Assembly (NCBI RefSeq): GCF_010119545.1
Contig: NZ_JAAEAA010000023.1
Coordinates: 1-57,923, forward strand
DNA length: 57,923 bases
DNA from: Pontibacter fetidus
GTDB lineage: Bacteria; Bacteroidota; Bacteroidia; Cytophagales; Hymenobacteraceae
Direction: 5' to 3'
Shown here one piece after another: positions 17,165 to 25,190 of the stretch. The notes below the pieces were generated by a model, which was given only the letters and a program-made list of their open reading frames with translations, was not told where the DNA came from and did no database searches. How positions within the stretch are numbered: position 1 is the stretch's first letter; each line of letters begins with the position of its first letter. Both the position numbers and the translations under genes were made by a program.

Positions 17165-17470
17165 ATGGGTAAGAAGACAACCGCCATATTGGCTTTTGCA
17201 TCTGGCGCGGCAGTAGGCGCAGCAGCGGGCATTTTGTTCGCTCCTGAAAAAGGCCAGGAAACGCGCAGCTGGCTTAGCTACCGTTTAGAGAAATACCGCG
17301 ATACGCTTTCTGACCTGTTAGAGCAATTGGTGGCTAAAGGCGATAACCTGCCATCGAGTGCAAAATCAGAAGGACAGCGTGTGATACAGGATGCCAAAAG
17401 CAAAGCCGAGAAGCTGTTAGGTGATGTAGACTCACTGATAAACGAAATTAATAGCCGGAAAGAACTATAG
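17165..17470 (+). CDS. YtxH domain protein
   Basis: 101 residues. An N-terminal glycine/alanine-rich hydrophobic helix (AILAFASGAAVGAAAGILFAP, 6-26 in parts) is followed by a charged amphipathic helix. The GAAAGILFAPEKGQETR junction is the YtxH signature. The family includes a small general-stress protein in Bacillus and is common near housekeeping genes; its molecular role is unknown. The gene ends in the word AACTATAG, so its TAG stop comes from the dispersed palindrome, and the next gene begins two bases later. Confidence 0.75.
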   Translation: MGKKTTAILAFASGAAVGAAAGILFAPEKGQETRSWLSYRLEKYRDTLSDLLEQLVAKGDNLPSSAKSEGQRVIQDAKSKAEKLLGDVDSLINEINSRKEL

Positions 17471-17472
17471 AT

Positions 17473-18471
17473 ATGAGACAAATAACACTTATTCCGGGAG
17501 ACGGAATAGGACCGGAAATTACAGAAGCTGTAAAAGCGATATTTGCTGCAGCTAATGTGCCCGTAACATGGGAAGAAGAAAATGCCGGACAAACCACTTT
17601 TGATGCTATCGGGGAGCTGATACCAGCCACACTGATCGCCTCTCTTGAAAAAAACAGAGTAGCCCTTAAAGGCCCGATCACAACGCCGGTTGGCAAAGGC
17701 TTTAAAAGTATAAATGTGCAGCTGCGCCAGAAGTTTGACTTATACTCAAATGTAAGACCGGCTAAAACTACCAAAGGATTAGTAACCAAGTTCGAGAATG
17801 TAAACTCGGTGCTGTTCCGCGAGAATACCGAAGGCTTATACTCTGGCCTTGAGATGTTTGACGAGCGCCTGCAGATCTCTGACTCGGTTGCCCGTATTAC
17901 ACGACTGGGTTGCGAAAAGATTATTAAGGCTGCTTTTGCTTATGCTGACAAGCACGGTTGCAAAAAAGTAACGGCTGTTCATAAAGCCAACATCCTGAAA
18001 GGCGCAGGTGCTTTGTTCCTGGGTATCTTTAACGATGTTGCCAAACAATACCCGCATATACAGGCTGATGACAAGATCATTGACAATATGTGCATGCAGC
18101 TGGTTGTAAAACCGGAGCAATTTGACGTTATTGTAACTACAAACCTGTTTGGCGATATACTTTCAGATTTGTGTGCCGGCCTTGTAGGTGGTTTAGGTGT
18201 GGTAGCGGGTGCCAATATAGGCGACGACATGGCTATATTTGAAGCAGTGCATGGTTCTGCTCCGGATATTGCAGGCAAAGGTATAGCTAACCCTACTGCC
18301 TTATTACGTTCGGCAATCATGATGCTGCACCACATCGACCTGAAAGAACAGGCTTATAAAATAGAAGCGGCTTTGGATGCTACATTAGCTAATAAGGAAG
18401 AGTGCACAGGCGACCTTGGCGGTAAAGCCGGAACTATGGAATTTGCACAGCATATCATCTCTAAACTATAA
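17473..18471 (+). CDS. NAD-dependent isocitrate/isopropylmalate dehydrogenase family, probably isocitrate dehydrogenase
   Basis: 332 residues, the compact NAD type. N-terminal TLIPGDGIGPEI; substrate-binding arginines in SNVRPAKT and RENTEGLYSG; the catalytic lysine in VHKANILKGA; metal aspartates in NLFGDILSDL; and the cofactor loop EAVHGSAPDIAGKGIANPTA in parts. The acidic environment and lack of NADP-type residues after the loop fit NAD. It would convert isocitrate to 2-oxoglutarate in the TCA cycle. The ENTEGLYSG loop favours isocitrate or homoisocitrate over isopropylmalate, and no leucine biosynthesis gene is near. It is embedded in the nusB-coaE series. Confidence 0.88.
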   Translation: MRQITLIPGDGIGPEITEAVKAIFAAANVPVTWEEENAGQTTFDAIGELIPATLIASLEKNRVALKGPITTPVGKGFKSINVQLRQKFDLYSNVRPAKTTKGLVTKFENVNSVLFRENTEGLYSGLEMFDERLQISDSVARITRLGCEKIIKAAFAYADKHGCKKVTAVHKANILKGAGALFLGIFNDVAKQYPHIQADDKIIDNMCMQLVVKPEQFDVIVTTNLFGDILSDLCAGLVGGLGVVAGANIGDDMAIFEAVHGSAPDIAGKGIANPTALLRSAIMMLHHIDLKEQAYKIEAALDATLANKEECTGDLGGKAGTMEFAQHIISKL

Positions 18472-18496
18472 CCTAGTAACCAGTTGTTATTATAGT

Positions 18497-19048
18497 ATGA
18501 AAAAGAATCTGATTTTTACTTTTGCAATGGCTGTGGCTTTAATGGCTACAAGCTGCAACCAGGAAAACACTACTGACACAGCAACTACAGGCACTGAGGC
18601 AACTGCTGCCACACCTACTGCAGATGCTACTGTAGCAAACCCTAACATTGCTACAACAGAGCAAACTGCTGCTACCCCGGCAAACCCAAATGCGCCGGCA
18701 ATGTCTTTTAAAGAGACAGTGTATGACTTTGGTACTGTAAAGCAGGGTGAAGTTATTAACCACACGTTCACGTTTACAAACACAGGTAAAGAGCCGCTAA
18801 TTATCGAGAACGCTTCTGCATCTTGTGGCTGTACTGTGCCTGAGTGGACAAAAGAACCGGTTGCACCAGGCCAGACCGGCGAAATTAAAGTGCAGTTTAA
18901 CAGCACGGGCAAAGCCGGCCAGCAGGCACCAATGGTTACGATCCGTGCCAACACTGAGCCTAACATTACCCAGGTATCGCTTAAAGGTACTGTAGAGGCA
19001 AGCAGCATACCTACAGCAGGTGCTGAAGGCCCGGTAAAAAGAAACTAA
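18497..19048 (+). CDS. DUF1573 lipoprotein
   Basis: The preferred start is the ATG at 18497 (MKKNLIFTFAMAVALMATSC), giving 183 residues; a longer frame to 18416 overlaps the upstream gene and lacks a signal sequence. The lipobox ALMATSC makes it a lipoprotein. Residues 25-70 are a Thr/Ala-rich linker. The DUF1573 domain follows (MSFKETVYDFGTVKQGEVINHTFTF, then GCTVPEW and KVQFNSTGKAG in parts). This is an Ig-like, ASH-related fold common in the Bacteroidota envelope. Its position just before yajC and ybbR is typical of the lineage. The function is unknown. Confidence 0.85.
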   Translation: MKKNLIFTFAMAVALMATSCNQENTTDTATTGTEATAATPTADATVANPNIATTEQTAATPANPNAPAMSFKETVYDFGTVKQGEVINHTFTFTNTGKEPLIIENASASCGCTVPEWTKEPVAPGQTGEIKVQFNSTGKAGQQAPMVTIRANTEPNITQVSLKGTVEASSIPTAGAEGPVKRN

Positions 19049-19069
19049 TACGACCCTTATAACATAATA

Positions 19070-19387
19070 ATGCAGACCATACTTTTACAAGCCAGCGCAG
19101 ACGGAGGTATATTGCCTCAGTTATTGATGTTTGGCGCCATCATCCTGGTGTTTTACTTTTTCATGATTCGTCCGCAGCAGAAAAAAGCTAAGGACCAGAA
19201 GAAATTCCGTGATGAATTAACTAAAGGGATGAACATTGTAACTATAGGCGGATTGCACGGTAAACTTGTTGCCGTAGAAGATGATACGCTGGTAGTAGAA
19301 GTGGATAAAGGAGTTCGCCTGACATTTGATAAGTCGGCGGTTTCGATGGAAGCCACGGCAAGGGTTAATCCGCAAACAAATAGCTAG
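19070..19387 (+). CDS. yajC: Preprotein translocase subunit YajC
   Basis: 105 residues. One membrane helix (about 14-36, LLMFGAIILVFYFFMIRPQQ in parts) is followed by the hallmark RPQQKKAKDQKKF, then a small cytoplasmic domain with GMNIVTIGGLHGKLVAVEDDT. YajC is the accessory subunit of the SecDF-YajC complex, which assists protein export at the inner membrane. It lies 21 bases after the DUF1573 gene and about 45 before ybbR, so these are one operon. Confidence 0.95.
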   Translation: MQTILLQASADGGILPQLLMFGAIILVFYFFMIRPQQKKAKDQKKFRDELTKGMNIVTIGGLHGKLVAVEDDTLVVEVDKGVRLTFDKSAVSMEATARVNPQTNS

Positions 19388-19432
19388 CGACCATTGCCTT
19401 TTGAAGCAGCCAAAAATATAGTAATATGGTTC

Positions 19433-20368
19433 ATGAAGCCATTCAGGCCACAAACAAAGCAGTACTGGCGAGTAGTGCTGCTTTGTTTTGTGGCGGCTTC
19501 TACCTTCTGGCTGCTTAATGCCTTAAACAAGAGTTACTCTACGCAAACAACTTACCCGGTAAAATTTGTTTATAACGAACGACTGCTGGTGCCGATAAAG
19601 CCGCTGCCCGAAGAAGTTGTTGTAAACGTAACCGCCAAAGGATGGAAACTGCTGCGCAAAGCACTTCGCCTGGAAGTACAGCCTGCCGAAATTCACATCC
19701 GTAATACCCCCCGAAACAATTACCTGTTAGGCTCTGCCCTGCGCCCCGCGCTTGTAAATGCCATGAACGGCCTGCAGCTTAACTTTGTGGTTACCGATAC
19801 GCTTGCATTTCATTTCGACACAAAAGTAAAGCGTACTATTGCGCTACGCTTAGACCCTAAGCAGAAAATAACCGCCGACGGATATGAGGTTTCAGCACCG
19901 GTTAAACTTACGCCTGATTCTGTTACTTTTACAGGCCCCTCATCATTGATAGAAAAAATACCAAGCCCTTTACTGGTGCGCTTGTCCAATACCAACCTGA
20001 ATGCTTCAACGAAAGTAGATGTGCCTATAAGCTATAAAGATCAGGAGCTGGTAGAGGCTAACATAACAAACACAGAGGCAACTATAAAGGTAGCGCCTCT
20101 GGTGCAGGAAGAACGACAGCTGATACCCGAAATGGTAAATGTGCCACAAGGGAAAGTGGTTGCTATTAAGCCAACTGTCGTGCTGGTACGGTACCAGCTC
20201 TTCGAGGATTCTGTGGTGCAACTTAACCGCGAGTCATTTAAAGCCATCCTTAATTTTGCCAACTATAACCCGCAGGACTCTACAGTAACACCGGAACTGA
20301 TACAAAAGCCTGTTGGGGTGCGTAACGTAACCTTAATGCCGCAACGCATAAAAGTAGTGCTGCAATAA
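19433..20368 (+). CDS. YbbR-like domain protein
   Basis: 311 residues from the ATG at 19433; a TTG at 19394 would add 13 residues and is the alternative. One N-terminal membrane helix (VVLLCFVAASTFWLLNAL) is followed by about three YbbR-type beta domains (KFVYNERLLVPIKPLPEEVVV; VKLTPDSVTFTGPSSLIEKI; later VPQGKVVAIKPTVVLVRYQL). In Firmicutes YbbR (CdaR) regulates the diadenylate cyclase encoded next door; here the neighbours are yajC and coaE and no cyclase is present, so that role does not carry over directly. The stop lies one base before the coaE ATG. Confidence 0.85.
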   Translation: MKPFRPQTKQYWRVVLLCFVAASTFWLLNALNKSYSTQTTYPVKFVYNERLLVPIKPLPEEVVVNVTAKGWKLLRKALRLEVQPAEIHIRNTPRNNYLLGSALRPALVNAMNGLQLNFVVTDTLAFHFDTKVKRTIALRLDPKQKITADGYEVSAPVKLTPDSVTFTGPSSLIEKIPSPLLVRLSNTNLNASTKVDVPISYKDQELVEANITNTEATIKVAPLVQEERQLIPEMVNVPQGKVVAIKPTVVLVRYQLFEDSVVQLNRESFKAILNFANYNPQDSTVTPELIQKPVGVRNVTLMPQRIKVVLQ

Positions 20369-20369
20369 G

Positions 20370-20975
20370 ATGCTGAAGATAGGGATTACCGGAGGAATAG
20401 GAGTTGGCAAATCAGTAGTATGCCGGATGTTTGCTTTGCTTGGTATACCTGTTTATGATGCCGATACGCGCGCTAAATGGGTAATGCGTTACGATGAAGC
20501 CTTAAAACAGGAACTGACAGCTGCTTTTGGTCCTGAAGCCTACACACCGGACGGAGAGCTGAACCGAATTTACCTTGCCCAAGCGGCTTTCCATAATCCT
20601 GAGAATCTTAAGTTATTGAACAGCCTCGTACACCCACATGTTGGCAAAGACTTTACTGATTGGGTAGAATCAAATCAGACTGCTCCCTATATCGTTAAAG
20701 AAGCCGCGCTCATGTACGAATCTGAAGCCTGGCGCCAAATGGATGAGATCATTGCTGTTTTTGCACCCATGGAAGTACGGATAAAGCGACTGCTGCAACG
20801 CGACCCACACCGTACCCAACAGGATATAGAAGCCATTATTAGCAAGCAGCTGAAAGAAGAAGATAAAATGGCACGTGCCCAGCATGTCATCTATAACGAC
20901 GACCAGCAATTACTTATCCCGCAGGTGCTGCAATTACATGAAGGGTTTTTGGCTAAAGTAAAGGGAGTAGAATAG
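20370..20975 (+). CDS. coaE: Dephospho-CoA kinase
   Basis: 201 residues. P-loop GGIGVGKS at residues 8-15, DAD motif (VYDADTRAKWVM) that binds dephospho-CoA, the HPHVGKDF segment and the lid arginines in RDPHRTQQDIEAI. It phosphorylates the 3'-hydroxyl of dephospho-CoA, the last step of coenzyme A synthesis. It is the last gene of the nusB-coaE series; the DNA after it is repeat-rich and without an obvious terminator. Confidence 0.95.
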   Translation: MLKIGITGGIGVGKSVVCRMFALLGIPVYDADTRAKWVMRYDEALKQELTAAFGPEAYTPDGELNRIYLAQAAFHNPENLKLLNSLVHPHVGKDFTDWVESNQTAPYIVKEAALMYESEAWRQMDEIIAVFAPMEVRIKRLLQRDPHRTQQDIEAIISKQLKEEDKMARAQHVIYNDDQQLLIPQVLQLHEGFLAKVKGVE

Positions 20976-21920
20976 GGGAGCCCTTTCCTGTCATTTTGAG
21001 CCTCAGTGAGAAATCTGTTCAATTTATGACCTAGCAGTGTGCGCAGTTCTTGCTAGCGTCTAATGCTATAGTTGAATAGCTATCATTTCGAGCATTCTCA
21101 AGGCGTGAGTTGAAGAGAGACAGCGTAGCTGTGAGAAATCTTATGTGCCCTATAGTTGCAAACTATACTTCCTTTATCCAAGCTATCCTTTCAAACAATC
21201 TTTATTCCTAAGAGCTTTACTCACCTATAGTTCTATAGTTGGCTTGGCTCCCTCACGGCCGGGAGGCCCCGTCTTCGGGCATCGCGCTGCTGCTTTCTTG
21301 CTATCCTCGTGCCTCAGATTTGCTGCGCCACCGCAACAAATCAAAGGCGCTCAACCCAAAGACTGTGATCTTTCTACTATGTACCTGTAACTATAGTTTG
21401 AACTTTTAAGCTTCGAAATTGATCGGCGCTGTATTTTCGTAGGGACAGGTCGCGACCTGTTCGATGTTGGGTTGCAACTACAAAACTATAGTTTTAACTA
21501 TAGCAAAGGCAGAAACTCCCTCTCCTGTTTTTAGGAGAAGGTTGGGTTGAGGTGAAATAGCAACTATGAAACTATAGATCCAACTATAACAGTATCTCAA
21601 TTCCCCTCTTGAGAGGGGTAGGGGTGTGTTATAGCAATGGCTTGACCTCACTTCACACAAGATCCTTTCAGGATGACAAAAGCAAAAAATTCCCTGCTTT
21701 AGACTGCCGAGAACGAGAGTTCGAGGGTAACTCATTGAATCTCCGGGCGGTAGGAGGTTTGAAAGCCCTGCCAATGCATAAATCCTGTTTCAGATAAGAG
21801 CATCTGTAACCTGCGCCTACAAGCGAATGTAAATCAGGGTATTATACTATTGCCTGTAAGGTGGCGTTAAACTATAGTTAGCAGAAGGAGAAGGAAGGTA
21901 TTCAGAAAAGTATGGACATA
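20976..21920. repeat. Mosaic of degenerate dispersed repeats between coaE and tRNA-Val
   Basis: No credible gene is present; the 81-codon frame at 21145 has no start context or family features. In order: two 'TCATTT(T/C)GAGC ... GAGAAATCT' elements (20989-21014 and 21083-21142), a GC-rich block (about 21245-21372), a perfect palindrome ACAGGTCGCGACCTGT (21445-21460), a CTCTCCTGTTTTTAGGAGA element (about 21520-21540), CCCCTCTTGAGAGGGG with an AGGGGTGTG tail (21603-21627), and a 'GATCCTTTCAGGATGACA' element (about 21660-21678). Nine CTATAG palindromes occur in this stretch, far denser than the window average. It looks like a landing zone for non-coding repeats. Confidence 0.7.
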
Positions 21921-21950
21921 AAAAAAGGACAACTTTTTGAGTTGTCCTTT
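21921..21950 (-). terminator. Terminator of tRNA-Val
   Basis: On the minus strand AAAGGACAAC pairs with GTTGTCCTTT around a seven-base loop, followed by a T run directly after the tRNA. Confidence 0.8.
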
Positions 21951-21951
21951 G

Positions 21952-22026
21952 TGGGGCGTACTGGATTCGAACCAGTGACCCCCTGCTTGTAAGGCAGGTG
22001 CTCTGAACCAGCTGAGCTAACACCCC
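21952..22026 (-). tRNA. tRNA-Val (anticodon TAC)
   Basis: All four arms are visible on the minus strand. The acceptor GGGGTGT pairs with ACGCCCC (one T-G pair), with A as discriminator. The D arm contains TAGCTCAGCTGG; the anticodon stem CCTGC/GCAGG holds the loop CTTACAA; the T arm is CTGGTTCGAATCCAG. The CCA end is not encoded. It has its own promoter upstream (22068-22099) and a terminator right behind. Confidence 0.96.
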
Positions 22027-22067
22027 TTTTTATCGTTTCGTTGACCTGTTGTCCCCGTTTGATGATG

Positions 22068-22099
22068 CAAATATGGGGCTTATTTTTTTAACTGCAAAA
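22068..22099 (-). promoter_or_regulatory. Promoter of tRNA-Val
   Basis: On the minus strand TTTTG (22095-22099) and CATATTTG (22068-22075, one mismatch to TAnnTTTG) are 19 bases apart, upstream of the tRNA by about 40 bases. Confidence 0.55.
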
Positions 22100-22210
22100 C
22101 ATTTGAAAAAAATTTCTTAATTTTTTTTTCTGGGTAAGTAAGCTATTGTTCGCCTGTAATTACTGCTGTACCTTTATCTTTTGTAAGATGCTTAAAATCT
22201 GATAATTCTC

Positions 22211-24727
22211 TTGAAGCGAAAAGGTCTTGTTAAAAAAGTGCTATTTTATGCAGCTGTTTCTATAGCGGCTGTTTTGGGTATAGCCTTTACCTTGGTGTAT
22301 GTTTATCAGGATCAGATAATTGCGCTTTTTGTAACAGAAGCCAACAAGCATATCAAAACAAAAGTGGAGGTAGAGAAGATCTCGCTTTCGCTTTTGGATA
22401 AGTTTCCGCAGGTAGCCGTATCGCTGGATAAAGTAAATATAGTGGAAGCTGTGCCCGGGAGTGATGCATCTTTGGCGAAGCTAAGCAAGCTATACTTTAC
22501 GTTTAGTATTTGGGATGTAGTGCGGGGTAAGTATAATGTAAACGAACTATACCTGGAAGACGGTGCTATTTATGTACGGGTGCTGCAGGATGGTAGCGTA
22601 AACTATGAGATCATTAAAACGGATACAACTGCCACTGCTAACAATGATTTTGCCTTTGACCTGAAAGAGATAAACCTCCAGAATGTAGCAATTCTCTACA
22701 ACGACCTTAAACTTGGGCAGAGTTATGAAGCAGATGCGCATCAACTTAAAGCCGCTTTAGCTATAACTCCGCAATTTATAACTATAGAAGCAAATGGCGA
22801 TGCAACTATAAATACCATAAAAATAAGTTCTGGCGAGTATTTTAAGGCAAAGAGAGTGACGCTGGCCACCAGGCTGCAGCTCGAAAGGCAAAAGAAAACA
22901 ATAACACTGGAGCCATCGGTAATAGAAGTAGAAAAAGCAGCTTACGAAGTTGCCGGAACTATAAACTATGCAGGCACTACAGCTTTAAACCTCACGCTGA
23001 AAGGCAAGAACACCAGCATTCAATCTATGCTATCGTTGTTGCCGCAGCATATAACCAAAGAGTTTAACCAGTACCGCTCTGATGGTGAAGTGTATTTTAA
23101 CGGAACAATAAAAGGCGAAGTGTCACCTGAAAAGAGCCCGGCAATTGCGTTTAATTTTGGCTGCCGCAATGCTACCTTTTATCACCCGGATGTAAAACAA
23201 CGCATAGAAAAGCTGAACTTTGAAGGTAGCTTTACCAACGGAGCAAAACAAAATTCCTCTACATCGGCACTTACCCTCAAAAACCTGAAAGGCTCTTTAA
23301 ATAACAGGCCCTTTTATGGCAATGTATCTTATAGCAACTTTAAAAACCCAACTATAGCTTTTGACCTGCGCGGCATGGTAGATGTGGCCTACGTTTTGGG
23401 ACTGCTGCAACTGGAGCAGGTAAAAAGTGGCAGCGGACTAGCCGATGTAAAGATCGCGTTCTCAGGCAATTTTAATGAGTTTAAGGCAAGGCCCGGAAAC
23501 AACACAGTTAATACTTCCGGCGACATCACCTTGCACAATGTTAACCTGCACCTAGCCGACCTGCCGCTTCCGGTAAATGGCATGTATGGCAACTTTATGT
23601 TTAAGCGCAACGATGTAGCGGTGTCAGATTTCAGGGGTAAGTTAGGTGCTTCTGATTTTGTGCTGAATGGCTTATTTAACAACGTAATGGCGTGGTTGCT
23701 GCTCGATAAACAACGGCTAATGGTAGATGCCGATTTCAGCAGTAATTATCTCAACTTCGACCAACTGCTTCGCGAAGATTTGAATACCCCGGCTAGTGCC
23801 CGTAAAAGTGAGTCAGGCTACCGGCTGGAGGTTTCCCCGGATATTGCCTTTAACCTCTCGGCATCTGTTAAAAAAATGCAGTTCCGTAGGTTTAGAGGGG
23901 AGAATATAAAAGGGGAAGTAACACTCCGCAACCAGGTTATCACGACACCTAATATCTCGTTTAGCGCCATTGGTGGTAACTTTGCGGTGCGCGGAAGTAT
24001 GGATGCACGCCAGCGTAACCATATTAAACTAAGCACAGCTACCAGGCTTAATAACATGAGCGTAGATAGCCTGTTCTATGTGTTCGAAAACTTTAACCAG
24101 GACTTTATACTTGACCGGAACCTTAAAGGCAGCCTCACGGCCAATATCATATCGGATGTGTACCTGGACAGCCAGCTAAACCCGAAGACTGACCTGCTGG
24201 AAGCCGAAATAGAAGCGACAATACGTAACGGCCAGCTCCTGAACTTTGCCCCAATGCAGAAAATGTCGGCTTTTGTGAAGCGGTCTGAGCTGTCTAATAT
24301 GCGGTTTTCGGAGCTGCATAATAACTTTTACATACAGCAGCGCACTATCTACATCCCCGAAATGGATATCCGTACTAACCTGTCGCCGTTGCCTTCGGTG
24401 TCTATATCTGGTATGCATACTTTTGACCAGGACATGGACTATAAGATAAAAATGCCCTTGTTCCAGCGCAAGCGCCCTGATAAGGATTCTGTTTTTGGGG
24501 TAGTGGCCGAAGATACTGATGCAAGCAATGGCATGCTTTTCCTGACATTGAAAGGAAAAGAAAACAACTTTAAACTGGCCTACGATGATGACCGGGTGCG
24601 TGCAAAAATAAAAGACGACCTGAAAAAGGAGGGGCAGGAGATAAAGCAGATACTGAAAGGCAACAAACCAGTTAAAAAAGAAAAGACCGTAGAGCTGGAA
24701 GAAGGAGAGTATTTCGACTTCAACTAA
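22211..24727 (+). CDS. AsmA-like family protein
   Basis: 838 residues from a TTG start (LKRKGLVKKVLFYAAVSIAA); no better start exists. One N-terminal membrane helix (about 10-32) anchors a long, beta-rich periplasmic part. The start pattern VEVEKISLSLLDKFPQVAVSLDKVNI is the AsmA N-terminal domain; the C-terminal region (residues about 650-790, with LNFAPMQKMSAF and SISGMHTFDQDMDYKIKMPL in parts) is AsmA_2-like. Such proteins form elongated grooves and several are implicated in moving phospholipid between inner and outer membranes. The terminal 50 residues are highly charged and likely cytosolic or disordered. It is monocistronic between a tRNA and a long gap. Confidence 0.85.
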   Translation: MKRKGLVKKVLFYAAVSIAAVLGIAFTLVYVYQDQIIALFVTEANKHIKTKVEVEKISLSLLDKFPQVAVSLDKVNIVEAVPGSDASLAKLSKLYFTFSIWDVVRGKYNVNELYLEDGAIYVRVLQDGSVNYEIIKTDTTATANNDFAFDLKEINLQNVAILYNDLKLGQSYEADAHQLKAALAITPQFITIEANGDATINTIKISSGEYFKAKRVTLATRLQLERQKKTITLEPSVIEVEKAAYEVAGTINYAGTTALNLTLKGKNTSIQSMLSLLPQHITKEFNQYRSDGEVYFNGTIKGEVSPEKSPAIAFNFGCRNATFYHPDVKQRIEKLNFEGSFTNGAKQNSSTSALTLKNLKGSLNNRPFYGNVSYSNFKNPTIAFDLRGMVDVAYVLGLLQLEQVKSGSGLADVKIAFSGNFNEFKARPGNNTVNTSGDITLHNVNLHLADLPLPVNGMYGNFMFKRNDVAVSDFRGKLGASDFVLNGLFNNVMAWLLLDKQRLMVDADFSSNYLNFDQLLREDLNTPASARKSESGYRLEVSPDIAFNLSASVKKMQFRRFRGENIKGEVTLRNQVITTPNISFSAIGGNFAVRGSMDARQRNHIKLSTATRLNNMSVDSLFYVFENFNQDFILDRNLKGSLTANIISDVYLDSQLNPKTDLLEAEIEATIRNGQLLNFAPMQKMSAFVKRSELSNMRFSELHNNFYIQQRTIYIPEMDIRTNLSPLPSVSISGMHTFDQDMDYKIKMPLFQRKRPDKDSVFGVVAEDTDASNGMLFLTLKGKENNFKLAYDDDRVRAKIKDDLKKEGQEIKQILKGNKPVKKEKTVELEEGEYFDFN

Positions 24728-25190
24728 ACTATAGCTTTCCAAGTACTTCAAGCGCCTTAGAGCTCCCCGTAACTATAGCTCACTAAGCGGCATTTCTCTA
24801 AACCTCCAGGGCAACAACTATAACATTGGCTGTCTGAAACTCATAAAATCCTGCGGCTATATAATTCCGGAATATAGCTTCATCTGGCTACTACTATATT
24901 GTAAAATATTAATTATTTGTTTGCATTAAATTCAGGTGTGTTTACGGTTGATAAAGGTGGGTATAACGAAAAAATTATAAAAAAATTGTAACTAAGCCTT
25001 AGTAGGTGCGTTAAGGAAATCAAAACTACAATTCCTGATAAGGATGTGGTTTTGTAGGGATAAGGTTTTATTTAAAGATAGGTTCTATTTATAGTTCTAT
25101 GAGCTAAGGACCTGTAACGTCTGAAGTAGACAGACAAAAGATATAAGGGTGAAAAAAAAGCCGGAGCTTCTCCGGCTTTTTTATTTATAG
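24728..25190. other. Non-coding gap between convergent genes
   Basis: AT-rich DNA with two CTATAG copies near its left end and a strong shared terminator at 25153-25182. No further repeat or ORF stood out. Confidence 0.5.
25153..25182. terminator. Bidirectional terminator
   Basis: AAAAAGCCGGAG and CTCCGGCTTTTTT pair around CTT. The T runs on both strands can serve both the AsmA gene and the convergent MscS gene. Confidence 0.8.

Noticed and set aside
16597..17232. 211-residue frame opposite nusB
   Set aside because: It covers the conserved NusB core on the other strand and shows no family features.
18416..18496. A longer form of the DUF1573 lipoprotein from the upstream ATG
   Set aside because: It would overlap the isocitrate dehydrogenase gene and hide the lipoprotein signal; the start at 18497 fits the lipobox.
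21145..21390. 81-residue frame in the repeat mosaic
   Set aside because: It lies in degenerate repeats and has no start context or homology pattern.
24176..24751. 191-residue frame opposite the end of the AsmA-like gene
   Set aside because: The composition is a shadow of the coding strand, with no recognisable domain.
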